A DNA stretch of 64,000 bases from Bradyrhizobium lupini (GTDB lineage Bacteria; Pseudomonadota; Alphaproteobacteria; Rhizobiales; Xanthobacteraceae): positions 3,348,001 through 3,412,000 of the forward strand of contig NZ_CP162553.1 in assembly GCF_040939785.1 (NCBI RefSeq). Reading direction: 5' to 3'. A program made the position numbers and the translations under genes. This document shows, one piece after another, positions 8,364 to 17,167 of the stretch (position 1 is its first letter; the number at the start of each line of letters is the position of its first letter). The notes below the pieces were generated by a model. It was not told the DNA's origin and made no database searches. It worked only from the letters and a program-made list of their open reading frames with translations.

Positions 8364-9722
8364 TTACGTCGGCGACACCGCGCTCTTCAGCGGCGCTGCC
8401 TGCGGAGCAGCTCCACCGGTCAGCCTGGCCTTTTCCGTGTTGGGCCAGAGCAGGAGCAGCCCGAGCGCACCGGAGCCGACCATGATCGCGGCGTTGATGG
8501 TGAAGCCGGTCATGTAGCCGTCGAGCATGCTGCCGGCGCGCTGGATTACGCTGCCCATCACGAGCGGCGCGATGATGCCGGAAAGCGTATAGAGCGCACC
8601 GTAGATCGCGAGAACCGCGCCGCGCTGCGACGTCGGCGTGAACTCGCCGAGCATGGGCGGGCAGACGACGTAGATCGCGCCGCACAGGCCGGAGCCGACC
8701 ACGAGCAGGGCGATCTGGAGGCCGGCACCTTGGACGTGCGGCATCATCGCGAGGATCAGGCCGCCGACGATCAGCGGCACAGAGCCGAGCACGCCGCGGG
8801 AGATCCGCGACGTGTAGCCGCGTGCCAGCATCACCTGCGAGATCCAGCCCGTGAGAATGACGATGGTCGCCCCGAACACCCAGGGCAGGATCGAGACGAA
8901 GCCCGCCTGAGACTGCGAGAAGCCGAGGCCCTTGACGATGAAGGGCGTGAACCAGGTGAGCCCGAGCGACAGCGCCCAATAGGCGCCGAAGGTCGCGGTC
9001 ACACAGCCGATGAAAGTGCGCGATGTCAGAAGCTGGAGATAGGGTATTTTCGGTTCGATCACGGCCGATGCGTGGGTGTCCAGCGGGCCTTCCTTGCCGA
9101 GTGCGAGCCAGGCGGCGACCCAGATCAGGCCGACGATTCCGAGGGCACCGAACGCATAGTGCCAGGAATGGTTGACGATGATCCAGTTCAGCGCCGGGAC
9201 CGCCAGGATCACGCCGAAGGCCGAACCCTGCGACAGGATTGCGGTCGGCATCGTGCGCTTCTCGTCGGGGAACCACTTGTAGATCGCGTGCATCGCCACC
9301 GAGGCCGCCGGGCCTTCGCCGGCGCCGAGCACGATGCGGCAAATCAGGAGTGTGGTGAAAGAGACGGTGCCGACCATCGGAAACTGCGTCAGCGCCCAGA
9401 TCACCGCGAGCGTCAACAGCACCCAGCGGGTCGGTACCTTGTTGACGATGAAGCCGACCACGATCGCCGAGATCGAGAACAGGAAGAAGAACGACGAGCC
9501 GAGCAGACCGAACTGCTCGGGCTCGAGCTTCAGCTCAGTCATGATCGGAACGCCCGCGAGACCGACGACGATCTTGTCGGCGAAGTTCACCAGCATGAAA
9601 AGAAACAGGAGAAATGTAACGGTCCAGGCGCCCTTTGGCGTTTGCTTTTGCGTTTCCTTCGACGTTTCCTTGGACATCCCCGTCATCTTGCCCGCCGCGG
9701 GCTGCGTTGCCTGAGCGCTCAT
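8364..9722 (-). CDS. MFS transporter, anion:cation symporter-like
   Basis: 452 residues from the ATG at 9722, which has GGGGAGAACG ahead of it; an upstream in-frame start at 9821 would add an implausible basic leader. A 40-residue polar N-terminus (MSAQATQPAAGKMTGMSKET) precedes 12 membrane helices beginning TVTFLLFLFMLVNFADKIVV. The NFADK/D motif in helix 1 and GAGEGPAASVAMHAIYKWFP in helix 4-5 are typical of the ACS family (organic anions such as glucarate, phthalate or hexuronates). The actual substrate is unknown. It is divergent from the Att-like ABC operon. Confidence 0.82.
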   Translation of the reverse strand: MSAQATQPAAGKMTGMSKETSKETQKQTPKGAWTVTFLLFLFMLVNFADKIVVGLAGVPIMTELKLEPEQFGLLGSSFFFLFSISAIVVGFIVNKVPTRWVLLTLAVIWALTQFPMVGTVSFTTLLICRIVLGAGEGPAASVAMHAIYKWFPDEKRTMPTAILSQGSAFGVILAVPALNWIIVNHSWHYAFGALGIVGLIWVAAWLALGKEGPLDTHASAVIEPKIPYLQLLTSRTFIGCVTATFGAYWALSLGLTWFTPFIVKGLGFSQSQAGFVSILPWVFGATIVILTGWISQVMLARGYTSRISRGVLGSVPLIVGGLILAMMPHVQGAGLQIALLVVGSGLCGAIYVVCPPMLGEFTPTSQRGAVLAIYGALYTLSGIIAPLVMGSVIQRAGSMLDGYMTGFTINAAIMVGSGALGLLLLWPNTEKARLTGGAAPQAAPLKSAVSPT

Positions 9723-9867
9723 CGTTCTCCCCGTCGTCCCTTTTTGGCACTTTTTTGATGTGGTCCTCTTAGGAGCTAACAACGGCTTCAATACCAACGC
9801 AACCCGGCATTTCCGCAGCAAGTGTGCTACGCAGCAATTCCGCTAATTCCGTCCGGCGCCATTCATC

Positions 9868-10521
9868 GTGCTGAGCATCCAAAACCTCTCCAAGACGTTC
9901 TCTTCGGCCGGTGAGCCGGTCCATGTCCTGCGCGGCGTCGATCTCGATCTCAAGGCCGGCGAACGCGTCGCACTGACCGGCGAGTCCGGCAGCGGCAAGA
10001 GCACACTGCTGCACCTGATCGCAGGGCTCGATGCCGCCGATGGCGGCACGATCCGACTGGAAGACACGGAGGTCACCAAATTGTCCGATGCGGGACGCGC
10101 GGGCCTGCGGCGCGACCGGATCGGCCTGGTGTTTCAACAATACAATCTGATCCCGAGTCTGTCGGTCGGGGATAATCTGGTGTTTCAGGCACGGATCGCC
10201 GGCCGGTACGACGAGGCTTGGTACAAGGAGCTGATCGAGCGTCTCGGGCTTGGCGGCCTGCTCAAGCGTTATCCAGAACAATTGTCGGGCGGACAGCAGC
10301 AACGGGTCGCGATTGGCCGGGCCCTGGCGACGAAGCCGTCGTTGCTGCTGGCGGACGAGCCGACCGGCAATCTCGACGAGGCCACCGCCGAGGACGTGCT
10401 GGCCTTGACGCGCGACCTCGTCACGCGCACCGGCTGCGGCTTTCTGATGGTGACGCACAGCCTGCATCTGGCCGCGACACTCGATCGCCACGTCAACCTG
10501 CATGCCGGGCGGATCGCATGA
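9868..10521 (+). CDS. ABC transporter ATPase, AttE/LolD/MacB-like
   Basis: 217 residues from GTG 9868. All nucleotide-binding motifs are present: Walker A GESGSGKST (residues 38-46), signature LSGGQQQR (139-146), Walker B LLLADEPT (D163, E164) and the H-loop VTHS. It belongs to the MacB/LolD branch that drives FtsX-type permeases rather than transporting through the membrane domain. The permease gene starts on the stop codon (ATGA overlap), and an AttH-like gene follows, so this is the AttE position of an AttEFGH-like system. The start lacks a clear ribosome site. Confidence 0.85.
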   Translation: MLSIQNLSKTFSSAGEPVHVLRGVDLDLKAGERVALTGESGSGKSTLLHLIAGLDAADGGTIRLEDTEVTKLSDAGRAGLRRDRIGLVFQQYNLIPSLSVGDNLVFQARIAGRYDEAWYKELIERLGLGGLLKRYPEQLSGGQQQRVAIGRALATKPSLLLADEPTGNLDEATAEDVLALTRDLVTRTGCGFLMVTHSLHLAATLDRHVNLHAGRIA

Positions 10522-12980
10522 GGCGCGCGCTCTGGGTCCTCGCCGTGCTGCTCAGCCATTGGCGGCGCCACAAGATGCAGTTCGCGACGCTCCTGATCGG
10601 GCTGATCGCGGCGACCGCGCTGTGGAGCGGCGTGCAGGCGATCAACCAGCAGGCCCGCAACGCCTATGACCGCGCCGCGGCAACCTTCGGCGGCGCGCGC
10701 ACGCCGATGCTGGTCGCGCCTGATGCCGCGACCTTTCCGCAGGAGCTGTTCGTCAAGCTGCGCCGCGCCGGCTGGCCGGTCTCGCCGATGCTGGAGGGAC
10801 GGGTCCAGGTCAACGGGCGCTCGGTCCGGCTGCTCGGCATCGAGCCGGTGACGCTACCGGTCGATGTCGGCAACGCACCGCGCCTCGGCGCCGCCGATCT
10901 GAGCAGCTTCGTCGCGCCGCCGGGCCAGACGCTGGTGGCAAAGGAAACGTTGACCGACTTGCAGGAGCGGGAAGGCGCAGCGCCGCCGATCAGCAACGGC
11001 GCAATACTGCCGCCGCTGCGCGTGCTGCCGCAGCTCGTGCCCGACGTGCTCGTGGTCGATATCGGCGTTGCGCAGCGGCTGCTGAACAAGCCGGACCAGA
11101 TCTCGCGGCTTCTGATCGGCAAGCCCAAGGGCAAGCCCGCGCCCTTAGCGAGCGTCGTCGGCGACCGCTTACAGCGGGTTGAGCCGGATGCGGAGACCGA
11201 GCTGGAGCGTCTCACCGACAGCTTTCACCTCAACCTCACCGCGTTCGGCCTGCTGTCGTTCTTCGTCGGTCTTTTCATCGTCAATTCAGCCGTCGGTCTC
11301 GCCTTCGAGCAGCGGCTGCCGATGCTGCGTACGCTGCGGGCCTGCGGTGCCTCGGCCCGACTGGTCAACACCGTGCTGGTGGTCGAGCTCGTGGCGCTGT
11401 CGCTGATCGCAGGCCTGATCGGGCTTGCCTGCGGCTATTTCATTGCGGCCGCGCTCTTGCCCGACGTCGCAGCATCCCTGCGTGGACTCTATGGCGCGCA
11501 GATCCCGGGGCAGCTCAGCTTGCGACCTGAATGGTGGCTCGCCGGGATCGGCATCAGCATTGTGGGCGCGCTGGTGGCCGCGGCGACCAGCCTGATCAAG
11601 GCTGTCAGGATGCCGGTGCTGGCGACCGCGCAGCCGCGCGCCTGGCAACAGCGGCAGCGCCGTTGGCTGATCCTGCAAAGCGGGGCTGCCTGCGCTGTGT
11701 TGGTGGTCGCGCTGTTGCTGCTCCAGTACGGGCAATCGCTGATCGCGGGCTTTGGCGTGCTGGCAGCGCTGATGCTCGGCGCGGCGTTGATCCTGCCGGC
11801 CTTCCTCGACATCATCCTGCGGACCGGGCAGCGTTTCGCGCGGAGGCCGCTTGCGCTGTGGTTCTGGGCGGACAGTCGGCAGCAGCTCTCGGGTTTGTCG
11901 CTGGCGCTGATGGCGCTGCTGCTCGCGCTCGCCGTCAATGTCGGGGTGTCCACCATGGTGGGAACGTTCAGCCGCACCTTCATCGGCTGGCTCAACGGGC
12001 GGCTCGCAGCCGACGTCTACATCAGCGCCTCCGACAACGCCAAAGGTGTCGCGATCCGCAACTGGCTGAAGGAGCGCAGCGATGTCCAGGCGATCTTGTC
12101 GGGCGGACGCGCCGAGGCGCAGGTGCAGGGCCAGCCGGTGGAATTGCTTGGCCTGCCCGATCACGCGCTCTATCGCGAGCGCTGGCCGCTGCTCGAAGCC
12201 GCACCCCGTGCCTGGACACAACTCATACCCGGCAATGCCGCTTTCATCAGCGAGCAGCTGAGCCGCCGCCTCAACGTCCGCGTCGGCGACGTCGTAGACG
12301 TCCCGGCGCCGGGCGGGACCTGGGAGCTCGACATCGTCGGCATCTATGCCGACTACGGCAACCCCAAGGGACAGCTGGCGGTGAATGTCGCGGCGCTGAT
12401 CCGGCATTTTCCGCAGACGCCGCAGACGCGCATCGGTCTCATCGTCGCGAAGGAGAATATCCCCAGCCTGATCACGGCGCTGCAGAAGCAGTTTGCGCTC
12501 GACGACCGCAGCGTCGCCGACCAGGCGACGGTGAAGGCGGAGTCGATCCGGATCTTCAACCGCACCTTTGCGGTGACTTCGGCGCTGAACGCGTTCACGC
12601 TCGGCGTCGCCGGGATCGCGCTTCTGACCAGCTTGCTGACATTGGAGAACTCCCGCCTGCCGCAGCTCGCGCCGCTCTGGGCGATCGGCATCACGCGGCC
12701 GCGCCTTGCCGCGATCGAATTGACCAAGACGCTGTCGGTCGCGCTGTTCACCTCGCTCCTGGCCGTGCCGCTCGGGCTGCTGGTGGCGTGGTGCCTGATC
12801 GCGATCGTGAACGTGAAGGCGTTCGGCTGGCGGCTGCCGTTCCATGTGTTTCCGCTGCAACTGGTCGAACTGGTCGCGATCGCGCTGTCCGCCTCGTTGC
12901 TTGCCGCGCTGCCGCCGATGATCCGACTGGCCCGGATGCAGCCGGCGGGCCTCGTCAAGGTGTTTGCCAATGAGCGCTGA
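10518..12980 (+). CDS. large FtsX-type ABC permease (fused AttF-AttG-like)
   Basis: 820 residues from the ATG overlapping the ATPase stop. One helix near residue 25 anchors the protein, followed by an extracytoplasmic domain to about 240, a helical bundle at about 240-500 (GLLSFFVGLFIVNSAVGLAF, then paired helices around VVALLLLQYG), a second periplasmic domain, and a final three-helix FtsX core (AFTLGVAGIALLTSLLTLEN). Two FtsX cores in one chain suggest that the separate AttF and AttG permeases are fused here. Such permeases are mechanotransmitters acting on substrates in the periplasm or outer leaflet. Confidence 0.82.
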   Translation: MRRALWVLAVLLSHWRRHKMQFATLLIGLIAATALWSGVQAINQQARNAYDRAAATFGGARTPMLVAPDAATFPQELFVKLRRAGWPVSPMLEGRVQVNGRSVRLLGIEPVTLPVDVGNAPRLGAADLSSFVAPPGQTLVAKETLTDLQEREGAAPPISNGAILPPLRVLPQLVPDVLVVDIGVAQRLLNKPDQISRLLIGKPKGKPAPLASVVGDRLQRVEPDAETELERLTDSFHLNLTAFGLLSFFVGLFIVNSAVGLAFEQRLPMLRTLRACGASARLVNTVLVVELVALSLIAGLIGLACGYFIAAALLPDVAASLRGLYGAQIPGQLSLRPEWWLAGIGISIVGALVAAATSLIKAVRMPVLATAQPRAWQQRQRRWLILQSGAACAVLVVALLLLQYGQSLIAGFGVLAALMLGAALILPAFLDIILRTGQRFARRPLALWFWADSRQQLSGLSLALMALLLALAVNVGVSTMVGTFSRTFIGWLNGRLAADVYISASDNAKGVAIRNWLKERSDVQAILSGGRAEAQVQGQPVELLGLPDHALYRERWPLLEAAPRAWTQLIPGNAAFISEQLSRRLNVRVGDVVDVPAPGGTWELDIVGIYADYGNPKGQLAVNVAALIRHFPQTPQTRIGLIVAKENIPSLITALQKQFALDDRSVADQATVKAESIRIFNRTFAVTSALNAFTLGVAGIALLTSLLTLENSRLPQLAPLWAIGITRPRLAAIELTKTLSVALFTSLLAVPLGLLVAWCLIAIVNVKAFGWRLPFHVFPLQLVELVAIALSASLLAALPPMIRLARMQPAGLVKVFANER

Positions 12981-14052
12981 CAGGATCTCCCGGCGCACCT
13001 TCGCGGGCGGGATCGCCGCGCTCGCGGCTGTCAGCCGCGCGGGCGCGCAAGGTTATGCCGGGCTCGGCGAAACGGCCGACGGCTTTGCGAAGGTCACACC
13101 GGGGAAGACGTTCGCCTTTCCCGGCGATCACGGGCCGCATCCGGAGTTTCGCATCGAGTGGTGGTATCTCACGGCGAATCTCGTCGATGGCAGCGGCGCG
13201 GCTTGCGGCCTGCAATGGACGCTGTTCCGGCAGGCGACGCAGCCGGGGCCGCAGGGCGAGGGCTGGGCCAATCAACAGGTGTGGATGGCGCATGCCGCGG
13301 TAACGCGCGCCGACACCCACCGCTTCAACGAGCTGTTTTCCCGCGGTGGTGTGGGACAGGCCGGCGTCACGGCGAAACCGTTCTCGGCCTGGATCGACGA
13401 TTGGGAGATGAACGGATCCGAGCGCACCGAAGATCGCGCTTTAGCGCCGCTGACGCTGAAGGCCTCGGGCGCCGACTTCAGTTACGTGCTGACGCTCGAG
13501 GCCGATCGTCCGGTGGTGTTGCAGGGCGCCGGCGGCTACAGCCGTAAATCGGAGCGCGGTCAGGCCTCCTATTATTACAGCCAGCCGTTCTATCGCGCCC
13601 GCGGCACGCTCACCATCGACGATAGGACGGTCGATGTTTCCGGCCAGGCCTGGATGGACCGCGAATGGAGCAGCCAGCCACTCGATGCCGACCAGACCGG
13701 CTGGGACTGGCTGTCGCTGCACCTGTCATCCGGTGACAAGCTGATGCTGTACCGGCTCCGGCAGAAGGACGGCAAAGATTATCCGTTCGGCAACTGGATC
13801 AGCGCGGCGGGCGAGACGCAGATGATCGCGGGCGACGATATCCAGATGATGCCGAAAGCGACGGCTGAGGTCGCGGGACACAAGCTCCCGGTGGAATGGC
13901 AGATCGCGATCCCCTCGCGGTCGTTCTCGATCCAGTGCAAGCCGCTCAATCCACAGGCGTGGATGGGGACCGGTTTTTCCTATTGGGAAGGGCCGATCAG
14001 CTTTGCCGGTACGCATGACGGCGTTGGCTATCTCGAGCTGACCGGGTATTGA
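12970..14052 (+). CDS. AttH-like secreted protein of the CrtC/carotenoid 1,2-hydratase fold
   Basis: 360 residues from the ATG at 12970, overlapping the permease gene by 11 bases. The N-terminus MSADRISRRTFAGGIAALAA is a twin-arginine signal. The mature protein has the family's two lipocalin-like halves, with the conserved HPEFRIEWWYLTANL block and WMDREWSSQPLD. AttH proteins accompany AttEFG transporters; their biochemical role is unsettled, and the carotenoid hydratase name reflects fold similarity only. No carotenoid genes lie nearby, so a lipid-like ligand handled with the ABC complex is more likely. Confidence 0.82.
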   Translation: MSADRISRRTFAGGIAALAAVSRAGAQGYAGLGETADGFAKVTPGKTFAFPGDHGPHPEFRIEWWYLTANLVDGSGAACGLQWTLFRQATQPGPQGEGWANQQVWMAHAAVTRADTHRFNELFSRGGVGQAGVTAKPFSAWIDDWEMNGSERTEDRALAPLTLKASGADFSYVLTLEADRPVVLQGAGGYSRKSERGQASYYYSQPFYRARGTLTIDDRTVDVSGQAWMDREWSSQPLDADQTGWDWLSLHLSSGDKLMLYRLRQKDGKDYPFGNWISAAGETQMIAGDDIQMMPKATAEVAGHKLPVEWQIAIPSRSFSIQCKPLNPQAWMGTGFSYWEGPISFAGTHDGVGYLELTGY

Positions 14053-14079
14053 ACCGGGACCTCTTCGAAGGGACTAGCG

Positions 14080-14466
14080 ATGCATCACCTCACCGCCCTC
14101 GTCACGCTGCTGGCGATCCTGTTCTACTTCTTCACCTCCATCAACGTGTCGCGCTCGCGCACCAAAACGGGCGTCAAGGTGCCGGCAATGTCGGGCCATC
14201 CGGATTTCGAGCGCGCGTTCCGGATCCAGATGAACACGCTGGAATGGATGCCGATCTTCCTGCCGTCGCTCTGGCTTTTCGCGATTTACATCAGCGATTC
14301 TGGCGCAGCGGCGATCGGCGCGGTCTGGATCGTCGGCCGCATCGTTTACTTCATCGGCTATTCGAAGGCCGCCGCAAAACGCGGCCCGGGATTTTTTATT
14401 CAGGGTATCGCGGCCATTGCGCTGTGGGCGGGGGCGCTGGGAGCGGCGGTGCTGCGGCTGGTGTGA
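14080..14466 (+). CDS. MAPEG-family membrane protein
   Basis: 128 residues with four predicted membrane helices. The first helix is followed by SINVSRSRTKTGVKVPAMSG and the MAPEG hallmark FERAFRIQMNTLEWMPIFLP (glutathione-binding region with R, N and E). Members of this family (microsomal glutathione transferases and relatives) detoxify hydrophobic electrophiles, but bacterial members are poorly studied. It follows the AttH-like gene by 27 bases on the same strand and may be the last gene of that operon. Confidence 0.85.
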   Translation: MHHLTALVTLLAILFYFFTSINVSRSRTKTGVKVPAMSGHPDFERAFRIQMNTLEWMPIFLPSLWLFAIYISDSGAAAIGAVWIVGRIVYFIGYSKAAAKRGPGFFIQGIAAIALWAGALGAAVLRLV

Positions 14467-14496
14467 GGCAGCCGACATACGGCCACTTGCCCCGCC

Positions 14497-14600
14497 GTCG
14501 TCCTGGCGGAGGCCTGGACCCATAACGACAGGACACGGTTATGGGCACGATGGCGGCGACAGCTTGTTTCAACAAGCGGCTGTCGGGGTAATGGGTCCCC
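14497..14600. repeat. interspersed palindromic repeat, left part interrupted by the IS element
   Basis: Starts GTCGTCCTGGCGGAGGCCTGG, contains paired ACCCATAACG and GTTATGGGCA segments and reaches AATGGGTCCCC, where the IS30-type element begins. The missing right arm, CCTGGCTTTCGCCAGGACGAC, lies at 15637-15657 beyond the element. It is related to the repeats at 8193 and 16979. Confidence 0.65.
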
Positions 14601-15633
14601 TGAGTTCACAAGCGAAGTGCAACACTTCCATCTGGAGGTGTTGCCATGGGGCGGACTTACAAACAGCTCTCCCTTGACGATCGATGCGAGATTGCCCGCC
14701 TTTTCGGCCAATGGCGGCTCGGTCGGGCAAATCGCGGCAGCTTTGGATCGGCCGCCATCAACGATCTCTCGGGAGCTGAGGCGGAACCGTGGCAGGCAAG
14801 TCGGCTACAAGCCAAGCTATGCTCAGCAGCAGACCCGGGCGCGGCGCTGGAAGGGCTCTCGCCTCGAGCGGGACGCCAGCTTGCGCCGCGAGGTCTTGGC
14901 AGGCTTGAGCCGCGGTTGGTCACCCGAACAGGTCGCAGGCAGGCTGGCCCGGGAACGTGGCCGTAGGGTGATCTCCTGCGAGAGCATCTACCGCTTCATC
15001 TACGCCCAGATCACACGCACGACGGACTTCACCTGGCGGCGCTATCTGCCTCGAGGCAAGAGCAAGCGAGGCCACCGCGGCAAACGAGGCGGGAGCCCCG
15101 CAAGCTTCATCGAAGGCCGTGTTTCGCTGGCAGAACGGCCTGCCGAGGTCGCCGATCGCAAAGTCCCGGGCCACTGGGAAGCCGATCTGATGATGTTCTC
15201 CAAATACCGGCAGGCCATCCTGGCCGTCCACGAGCGAACCTCGCGCCTGCTGCTCGCCGTTCCCATCGAACGCAAGTTCGCCGCCGGTATCGCTAGCCAT
15301 CTCGTACGCCTGTTCAAAGCCGTACCGGAGGCACTGCGCCGTACCGTCACCTTCGACAACGGCACCGAGTTCGCCGCCCACCTTTCCTGCAGAGCCTCTT
15401 GATGAAGACCTTCTTCTGCGACCCGCACGCGCCGTGGCAAAAGGGCGGCATCGAGAACGCCATCGGCCGCTTGCGCCGCTTCATCCCCCGAAAGACCGAC
15501 CTCGAAAAGCTCCCAACCAGGCGCTTCCGTCAGTCCATTGCCGCCTACAACAACACCCCGCGCAAATGCCTTGACTTCAGAACCCCGGCAGAGGCCTTCT
15601 CCTCTCAACTGTTGCACTTCGAGTGTGAATCCA
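14601..15633. mobile_element. IS30-family insertion sequence (about 1.03 kb)
   Basis: Bounded by imperfect 24-base inverted repeats: TGAGTTCACAAGCGAAGTGC at the left (14601-14624, continuing AACA) and, reversed, TGGATTCACACTCGAAGTGC at the right (ending 15633). They agree at 20 of 24 bases. The element holds one transposase frame broken twice. It interrupts a palindromic repeat, so its ends are supported independently by the host sequence resuming. A target duplication of two or three C residues is possible but cannot be separated from the repeat. Confidence 0.85.
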
Positions 15634-15746
15634 CCTCCTGGCTTTCGCCAGGACGACATAGAGATCCTCACTTCGTCAGCGGGCAGCCGCTCTCCTTGGC
15701 AGTGAAGAACGCCTTCTCGCCGGGAACGACCGCGAGCTGCTTGTAA
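14646..15746 (+). pseudogene. IS30-family transposase, two frameshifts
   Basis: Begins MGRTYKQLSLDDRCEIARL, the normal IS30 opening, from the ATG at 14646. The frame breaks in a run of four T (14701-14704); dropping one T gives ARLSANGG and restores the HTH region GQIAAALDRPPSTISRELRR. The catalytic core follows (GHWEADLM, then FDNGTEF). A second break near 15380 separates EFAAH from LQSLLMKTFFCDPHAP, after which KGGIENAIGR and NTPRKCLDFRTPAE complete the DDE domain. The two shifts cancel. The final frame has no stop inside the element and runs into flanking DNA. As read, no active transposase can be made. Confidence 0.85.
15634..15657. repeat. right arm of the palindromic repeat split by the IS element
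   Basis: CTCCTGGCTTTCGCCAGGAC and the following GAC match the closing arm of the repeat family seen at 8193 and 16979 and complement the GTCGTCCTGG arm at 14497. It shows the insertion site and orientation of the IS30-type element. Confidence 0.6.
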
Positions 15747-16861
15747 TAGTCCCAGGGCTTCTTCGATTCCGCGGGCTTCTTGACCTCGAACAGATACATG
15801 TCGTGGACCATGCGGCCGTTCTCGAGCACCTTGCCGCCTTGCGCGAAGTCGTCGTCGACCGGCAGCTCCTTCAGCTTCTTGGCGACCGCATCCGGATCCT
15901 TGGACCCGGCGGCCTTGACCGCCTTGAGATAGCTCAGCGTCGCCGAATAGGTGCCGGCCTGGATCATGTTCGGCATCCGGCCGGTGCGCTTGAGAAAGCG
16001 TTCGCCGAGATGGCGCGTGCGGTCGTTGATATCCCAGTAATAGCCCTCGGTCAGCACCAGGCCTTGCGCGGCCTGCAAGCCGAGGCCGTTCACTTCGGCG
16101 AGCGTCATCAAGAGGCCCGCGAGCTTCTGGCCACCGGAGACGATGCCGAACTCGGACGCCTGCTTGATCGAATTGGTGGTGTCGAGGCCGGCATTGGCAA
16201 GGCCGACGATCTTCGCCTTCGAGCTCTGCGCCTGGAGCAGGAAGGAGGAGAAGTCCGAGGAGTTGAGCGGCACGCGCACCGAACCGAGCACCTTGCCGCC
16301 ATTGGCGGTGACGATCTCGCTGGTGTCCTTCTCCAGCGCGTAGCCGAAGGCGTAGTCCGCGGTGAGGAAGAACCAGCTGTCGCCGCCGGCCTTGGTCAGC
16401 GAGCCGCCGGTGCCGACACCGAGCGCGCGGGTGTCATAAGCCCAGTGGAAGCCATAGGGCTGGCAGGCATCGCCGGTGAGGCGCGAGGTCGCAGCGCCGA
16501 CGACGATGTCGATCTTCTTCTTTTCCTTGGAAAGCTCGTGGATCGCGAGCGCGACCGATGAGGTCGTCAGCTCCGTGATCATGTCGACGTTCTCGACATC
16601 GTACCAGCGGCGCGCGATCGAGGTCGCGAGATCCGGCTTGTTCTGGTGGTCGGCGGTGACGAGCTCCACCTTCTGGCCCAGCACCTCGCCGCCGAAATCC
16701 TCGATCGCCATCCGGGCGGCCTCGACCGACCATTTGCCGCCGTAATCGGCGTAGACGCCGGACTGGTCGTTGAGGATGCCGATCTTGACGCCTTGCGCAG
16801 AGGCCGGCGCGGCCAGCAGCAAAGCAGAAAATGCGACAGCGGCCAAAAGTGCTGATTTCAT
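15668..16861 (-). CDS. branched-chain amino acid-type ABC solute-binding protein
   Basis: 397 residues with signal peptide MKSALLAAVAFSALLLAAPASA. The mature part begins KIGILNDQSGVYADYGG, the type I periplasmic binding fold of LivK-like proteins, and keeps GGEVLGQKVELVTADHQNKP and AGTYSATLSYLKAVKAAG. It should capture a small ligand in the periplasm for a Liv-type transporter, but no permease or ATPase gene is adjacent, so it is an orphan that may use a transporter encoded elsewhere. Ligand unknown; many relatives bind aromatic acids. Its 3' end lies 35 bases from the IS element. Confidence 0.85.
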   Translation of the reverse strand: MKSALLAAVAFSALLLAAPASAQGVKIGILNDQSGVYADYGGKWSVEAARMAIEDFGGEVLGQKVELVTADHQNKPDLATSIARRWYDVENVDMITELTTSSVALAIHELSKEKKKIDIVVGAATSRLTGDACQPYGFHWAYDTRALGVGTGGSLTKAGGDSWFFLTADYAFGYALEKDTSEIVTANGGKVLGSVRVPLNSSDFSSFLLQAQSSKAKIVGLANAGLDTTNSIKQASEFGIVSGGQKLAGLLMTLAEVNGLGLQAAQGLVLTEGYYWDINDRTRHLGERFLKRTGRMPNMIQAGTYSATLSYLKAVKAAGSKDPDAVAKKLKELPVDDDFAQGGKVLENGRMVHDMYLFEVKKPAESKKPWDYYKQLAVVPGEKAFFTAKESGCPLTK

Positions 16862-16978
16862 CTCTTAGCTCCCAGCAGTTTTCTGTTTTGAAATCGCGCG
16901 GATACTAGTGAAGAACCCCGGCGGTGCCCATCCATTGCATGTTGGTCGTTAGTATGAAGGGCGTGCCAAGCAAACGGC

Positions 16979-17126
16979 GTCGTCCCGGCCTAGTGCGCAA
17001 TTGCGCACGGGGGCCGGGACCCATACCGCGGAATCCCTCGGTTGCGGTCGGTAGGAGTACCGAACGACGAATCTTCACTAAACCACGTTCGAGGGTTATG
17101 GGTCCCGGCCTTCGCCGGGACGACAG
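16979..17126. repeat. interspersed palindromic repeat, copy 2 (GTCGTCCCGGCC type)
   Basis: About 148 bases with ends almost identical to the copy at 8193: opening GTCGTCCCGGCCTAGTGCGC and closing CCCGGCCTTCGCCGGGACGAC, preceded by GGTTATGGG. It occupies most of the 306-base gap between the solute-binding protein and the RND pump gene; nothing else is visible in that gap. Confidence 0.8.
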
Positions 17127-17167
17127 CGTGAATATTGAAGGGTCGGTGGCGCGCCATTTGATACTTA

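Noticed and set aside
9745..9762. TGGCACTTTTTTGATG, resembling a sigma-54 promoter before the Att-like ATPase gene
   Set aside because: The -24 half is perfect but the -12 position is AT instead of GC at the required 10-base spacing, so it fails the core rule.
10218..10517. In-frame upstream extension of the FtsX-type permease by 100 codons
   Set aside because: It lies wholly over the ATPase gene, and the ATG at 10518 overlaps the ATPase stop in the usual ATGA arrangement.
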